Shown here piece after piece: positions 21,941-23,962 of a stretch of 23,962 nt of DNA. The position numbers and the translations under genes are program-made. Position 1 is the first letter of the stretch. Every line of letters starts with the position of its first letter. Under the pieces are notes generated by a model. It was given only the letters and a program-made list of their open reading frames with translations. It did no database searches and was not told where the DNA came from. Source of the DNA: a virus. The stretch covers positions 1 through 23,962 of the IMG/VR virus record IMGVR_UViG_3300047678_000650; one strand, given 5' to 3'.

Positions 21941-23160
21941 GCCTCTTGCGTCACGTCAATTTTTGGCTGGGGCATGATTGCGAACCAGTCCTTCGCAGCA
22001 TCGGGCGTTACCAACTCACGGTAGTGGCGAAATAGCTTCTCCGGGCTGTTGCCCATCTCGAGGGCTACCTTCGCGGCGTCAGGTGTTTCGGCAAGCCGGT
22101 AGCTGGCGAAGCTGTGGCGCAGCGCATTTTGCCGCCAGCCCACGCCGGACTTCTCCCCGAGGTAGTTCAGCTTGAAGGCCACGTTCGGGACGAAACAGAC
22201 ATGGCCTTCCGCCTTCTTCATCGGCTCGAGCCACGCCCGCAGATTCGGCAGGAGCGGCACGAGACGGCGGGCTTTGGTCTTCGCCTTCGCCGCTTTGATC
22301 TCGATGAAGCCGCGGTCCCAGAGAATGTCGCGCCAGTCGAGTCGCTCGATCTCGGCGGACCGGATGCCGGAGAAGGCGCCAATGACGATGTGGGGCAGGA
22401 GCTTGTCCGGGCACACCGCCAAAATCTTTCGCAACTCCGCAGGTGTGAAGATGGCCGGCGCACTCCCTGAGCCGTGAAAGGTGATGGCACGTTCAGCGGC
22501 AGTCTTGCGCTCCTGGTCGAGATAGCCCTGTTGCCGCGCCCATTTGAACGTGGTCACCAAGATGCGGCGGAGACTGTTCTTCGTTGTGTGATTGCCGTGG
22601 GCTTCCCGCAGCCAGACGTCGATCTGCGCGGTGGTGATGTCCGCGATGGGTTGCTCGCTGAAGTTGCGCTTCATCCGCGAGAGGTAGTGTTTCAGACTGC
22701 GCCGATAGACGAAGCTGACGCCCGCAGCCGTCTTGGCGGCGAGACATTCATCGGCTACCACGCCGAAGGATTTGCTGGGCAGGCCGGCATGGTGCGCGTT
22801 GTAGAACCGCACGGCGTCGAGAATCGCGCCGCCCTTCACCGAGGTCTTGGCGTCGGACCATTCCTCGATCGCGCTGGTGAGCGTCAGGCCGAATCGTTTC
22901 GTCCTGGCCTCGCACGCTCGGAATAGCTCCAGGTCGCGCAGAGTCGCCGGGCTCGTATCCCGCAGTTCGTGCTGACACGAAATGGTCGTCTGCTGTGCGA
23001 AGAGTTTGGCAGCATCGAGCTTGGCGAAGGTCTTGGTCTTGCGGCCGCCAAGGACGTACCACGCGCACTGGAAGGACGGATACCCATCCTTGCGGCGGAG
23101 CGTGTAAATCTTGACCTCAGCGTCTCCAACTCCCACGGTGATGATTGTTCTGCGTCGCAT
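21937..23160 (-). CDS. int: Tyrosine-family integrase
   Basis: A 407-residue site-specific recombinase on the minus strand from ATG 23160 (MRRRTIITVG). An N-terminal arm-binding-like part is followed by a core-binding region (KHYLSRMKRNFSEQPIADIT, with VWLREA) and the catalytic domain. Counting from this ATG: first Arg in GAFSGIRSAEIERL (Arg227), a Lys in the KAAKAKTKARRL strand, second Arg in NALRHSFASY (Arg308), and the Tyr in LFRHYREL (Tyr340). The usual His before the second Arg is Asn, as is the later His in the GNSP turn. A longer in-frame TTG start at 23280 would add 40 residues and run into the junction, so I reject it. It should act on the attachment site just to its right. Confidence 0.85.
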   Translation of the reverse strand: MRRRTIITVGVGDAEVKIYTLRRKDGYPSFQCAWYVLGGRKTKTFAKLDAAKLFAQQTTISCQHELRDTSPATLRDLELFRACEARTKRFGLTLTSAIEEWSDAKTSVKGGAILDAVRFYNAHHAGLPSKSFGVVADECLAAKTAAGVSFVYRRSLKHYLSRMKRNFSEQPIADITTAQIDVWLREAHGNHTTKNSLRRILVTTFKWARQQGYLDQERKTAAERAITFHGSGSAPAIFTPAELRKILAVCPDKLLPHIVIGAFSGIRSAEIERLDWRDILWDRGFIEIKAAKAKTKARRLVPLLPNLRAWLEPMKKAEGHVCFVPNVAFKLNYLGEKSGVGWRQNALRHSFASYRLAETPDAAKVALEMGNSPEKLFRHYRELVTPDAAKDWFAIMPQPKIDVTQEA

Positions 23161-23288
23161 GGCTTTGTGCCGCGTTCGCGAAGTCAATTTTTTGCATGAA
23201 CCTGTGCATGGAGTCTCTGTTGCCGGTGGTGCGCCGCTTGCGGAAGCGTCGTGATTTGAGCTACTTGCGGATTCTTCCAAAGCCCTCG
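23161..23288. other. Probable prophage right attachment region
   Basis: Non-coding stretch between the integrase start and the attC-like palindrome. It has direct repeats CTTGCGGA (23238-23245 and 23265-23272) and TGCATG (23195-23200 and 23207-23212), the kind of short repeats bound by integrase arms. The phage-to-host junction probably lies near 23283, where the expected GCCTAAC is missing. Confidence 0.5.
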
Positions 23289-23399
23289 CTGCAGCGAACG
23301 GCTCCGTGCGTCACGGCACCTGCTTCCACCGCCGCCTTTCCGCCCACCGTGCAGGTGCCGCGCCGCACTCCGCCGTCGCTGAGCTTGGGGTCGTTAGGC
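23289..23399 (+). other. attC-like integron recombination site
   Basis: Left arm 23289-23324 pairs with right arm 23351-23384 around a 26-nt loop. Stems are 3, 5, 5, 5 and 10 bp, with two single-base bulges (G23292, A23298) and two 3-nt bubbles. Eight nt after the right arm is GTTAGGC (23393-23399), the R' core GTTRRRY of attC. Bulged bases on one arm plus a central unpaired spacer are the hallmarks of attC. The matching RYYYAAC on the left is degenerate (TCCAAAG, 23277-23283). Confidence 0.6.
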
Positions 23400-23416
23400 G
23401 ACTTCGCACCCGTCCC

Positions 23417-23836
23417 GTGAAACGGCCCTTCTTCCATCTCATTCTGAGTTTGTTTTGTGCTTCCTCACTCGCGGCGGAGGAACGCTTCTGGACAGACAAC
23501 AAGCTGACTCCTGACCAACCCTTTCCGGCGGCAGTCCGCGCGGTGTATCAGTCGTGGGTTGGTTACGAGTTACTCCTGGAGGAGATTGGTGGCTCACACC
23601 GCCTTTGCATTGCTCAAGTCTATATGAGCGCGCCGCTGACATACACGCTCGTCAAAGACCCAAAGCAGGAGGTAGCCGACGAACCGAAGCGCAAGGAAGC
23701 CCACTGGATTTATGTCTCGCCTGCCATTGAGATTGACCGTTTCAGTTGGAGCCTCGGGCCGTTCCGTATCGGTCGCATATTCGGCGACGACGATGTCTTG
23801 CGGAAGGTTCCACAACGCAAAGACCAAACGAAATGA
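23417..23836 (+). CDS. Exported protein in an integron-like cassette
   Basis: A 139-residue protein from GTG 23417 with a Sec signal peptide (MKRPFFHLILSLFCASSLAA) and a mature part of mixed alpha/beta character (AVYQSWVGYELLLEE ... RLCIAQVYMSAPLTYTLV ... HWIYVSPAIEIDRFSW). It starts 17 nt after GTTAGGC and stops (TGA 23834-23836) one base before GCCTAAC (23838-23844). That tight framing is the layout of an integron gene cassette. Function unknown. Confidence 0.6.
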   Translation: MKRPFFHLILSLFCASSLAAEERFWTDNKLTPDQPFPAAVRAVYQSWVGYELLLEEIGGSHRLCIAQVYMSAPLTYTLVKDPKQEVADEPKRKEAHWIYVSPAIEIDRFSWSLGPFRIGRIFGDDDVLRKVPQRKDQTK

Positions 23837-23837
23837 C

Positions 23838-23844
23838 GCCTAAC
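23838..23844 (+). other. attC R''-like core (GCCTAAC)
   Basis: GCCTAAC matches RYYYAAC and is the inverse of GTTAGGC at 23393-23399. It begins one base after the cassette gene's stop. No pairing partner arm or GTTRRRY follows before the window ends, so this second site is cut off or interrupted. Confidence 0.5.
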
Positions 23845-23962
23845 CCCTATGAGAAGTGTCAAGAGGCGTGTGAACTGAGTTTGCTTCTTTAGGGTTACAT
23901 GGTGGATTGAGGAGGCAGGCAAGTTTCCCCAAGAGGAGGGGGTTGGGGGAAACGTGGTTCCC
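23845..23962. other. Unassigned right-end sequence
   Basis: Non-coding. An 8-bp inverted repeat GTTTCCCC / GGGGAAAC lies near 23922-23955. The sequence after CCCT at 23845-23848 does not fold like an attC arm and may belong to another insertion. No family was recognised. Confidence 0.3.

Noticed and set aside
23161-23280. Extended integrase start at TTG 23280
   Set aside because: The extra 40 residues are low-complexity (Ser, Ala, Thr), cross the presumed attachment region and precede a good ATG at 23160.
1-23962. tRNA or rRNA genes as the attachment target
   Set aside because: No tRNA-like cloverleaf or rRNA sequence was seen near the integrase or elsewhere in the window.

Overview
The window is most of a temperate, tailed-phage genome (prophage) in a GC-rich bacterium, with a short piece of host DNA at the right end. 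Gene order follows the lambda/HK97-type plan: small gpW-position protein, portal, S49-type maturation protease, coiled-coil scaffold, major capsid protein, connector and tail-completion proteins, a tail-assembly chaperone pair joined by a -1 frameshift, tape measure, tail-tip proteins and fibres. An integrase and excisionase lie on the opposite strand at the right end. The host phylum cannot be read with certainty. Many starts lack a Shine-Dalgarno sequence, two fibre-region genes have Sec signal peptides, and an attC-like site flanks the prophage; a Verrucomicrobiota-like host is a low-confidence guess.

Region by region: 1-4102 is the head module, closed by a Rho-independent terminator (4131-4163). 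4190-6082 is a convergent, compositionally different 630-residue gene on the minus strand, dropped between head and tail modules. It combines a nuclease-like motif set, a glycine-zipper membrane hairpin and a long helical tail, and is the best candidate for a new effector or defence gene. 6214-9026 holds connector, tail-completion and chaperone genes. 9027-10604 is a second accessory island with small or broken genes (zinc ribbon, Ala/Gly-rich membrane protein, unknown 146-residue protein). 10642-19280 runs from tape measure to fibres, with a frame-broken SEC-C gene in the middle. 19248-19902 is a decayed vapBC toxin-antitoxin remnant between two copies of a 28-bp repeat. 20127-21656 encodes a Fic protein with an AbiEi-like N-terminus, preceded by 24-bp-period repeats. 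21704-23160 is xis and int. 23289-23399 is an attC-like palindrome ending in GTTAGGC, followed by one cassette-like gene that ends at GCCTAAC, so the prophage appears to sit inside or against an integron recombination site.

Three signals stand out beyond the gene list. First, TTGACAG (or a one-base variant) lies 12-16 nt before nine start codons, six of them at exactly 12 nt; it explains starts that have no Shine-Dalgarno sequence. Second, a canonical -1 slippery heptamer CCCAAAC (8147-8153) abuts the stop codon of the tail chaperone gene. Third, five single-base frame breaks occur in small accessory genes while all the structural genes are open. Two of them, in the SEC-C gene, fall on UUU codons in contexts known to permit +1 frameshifting.
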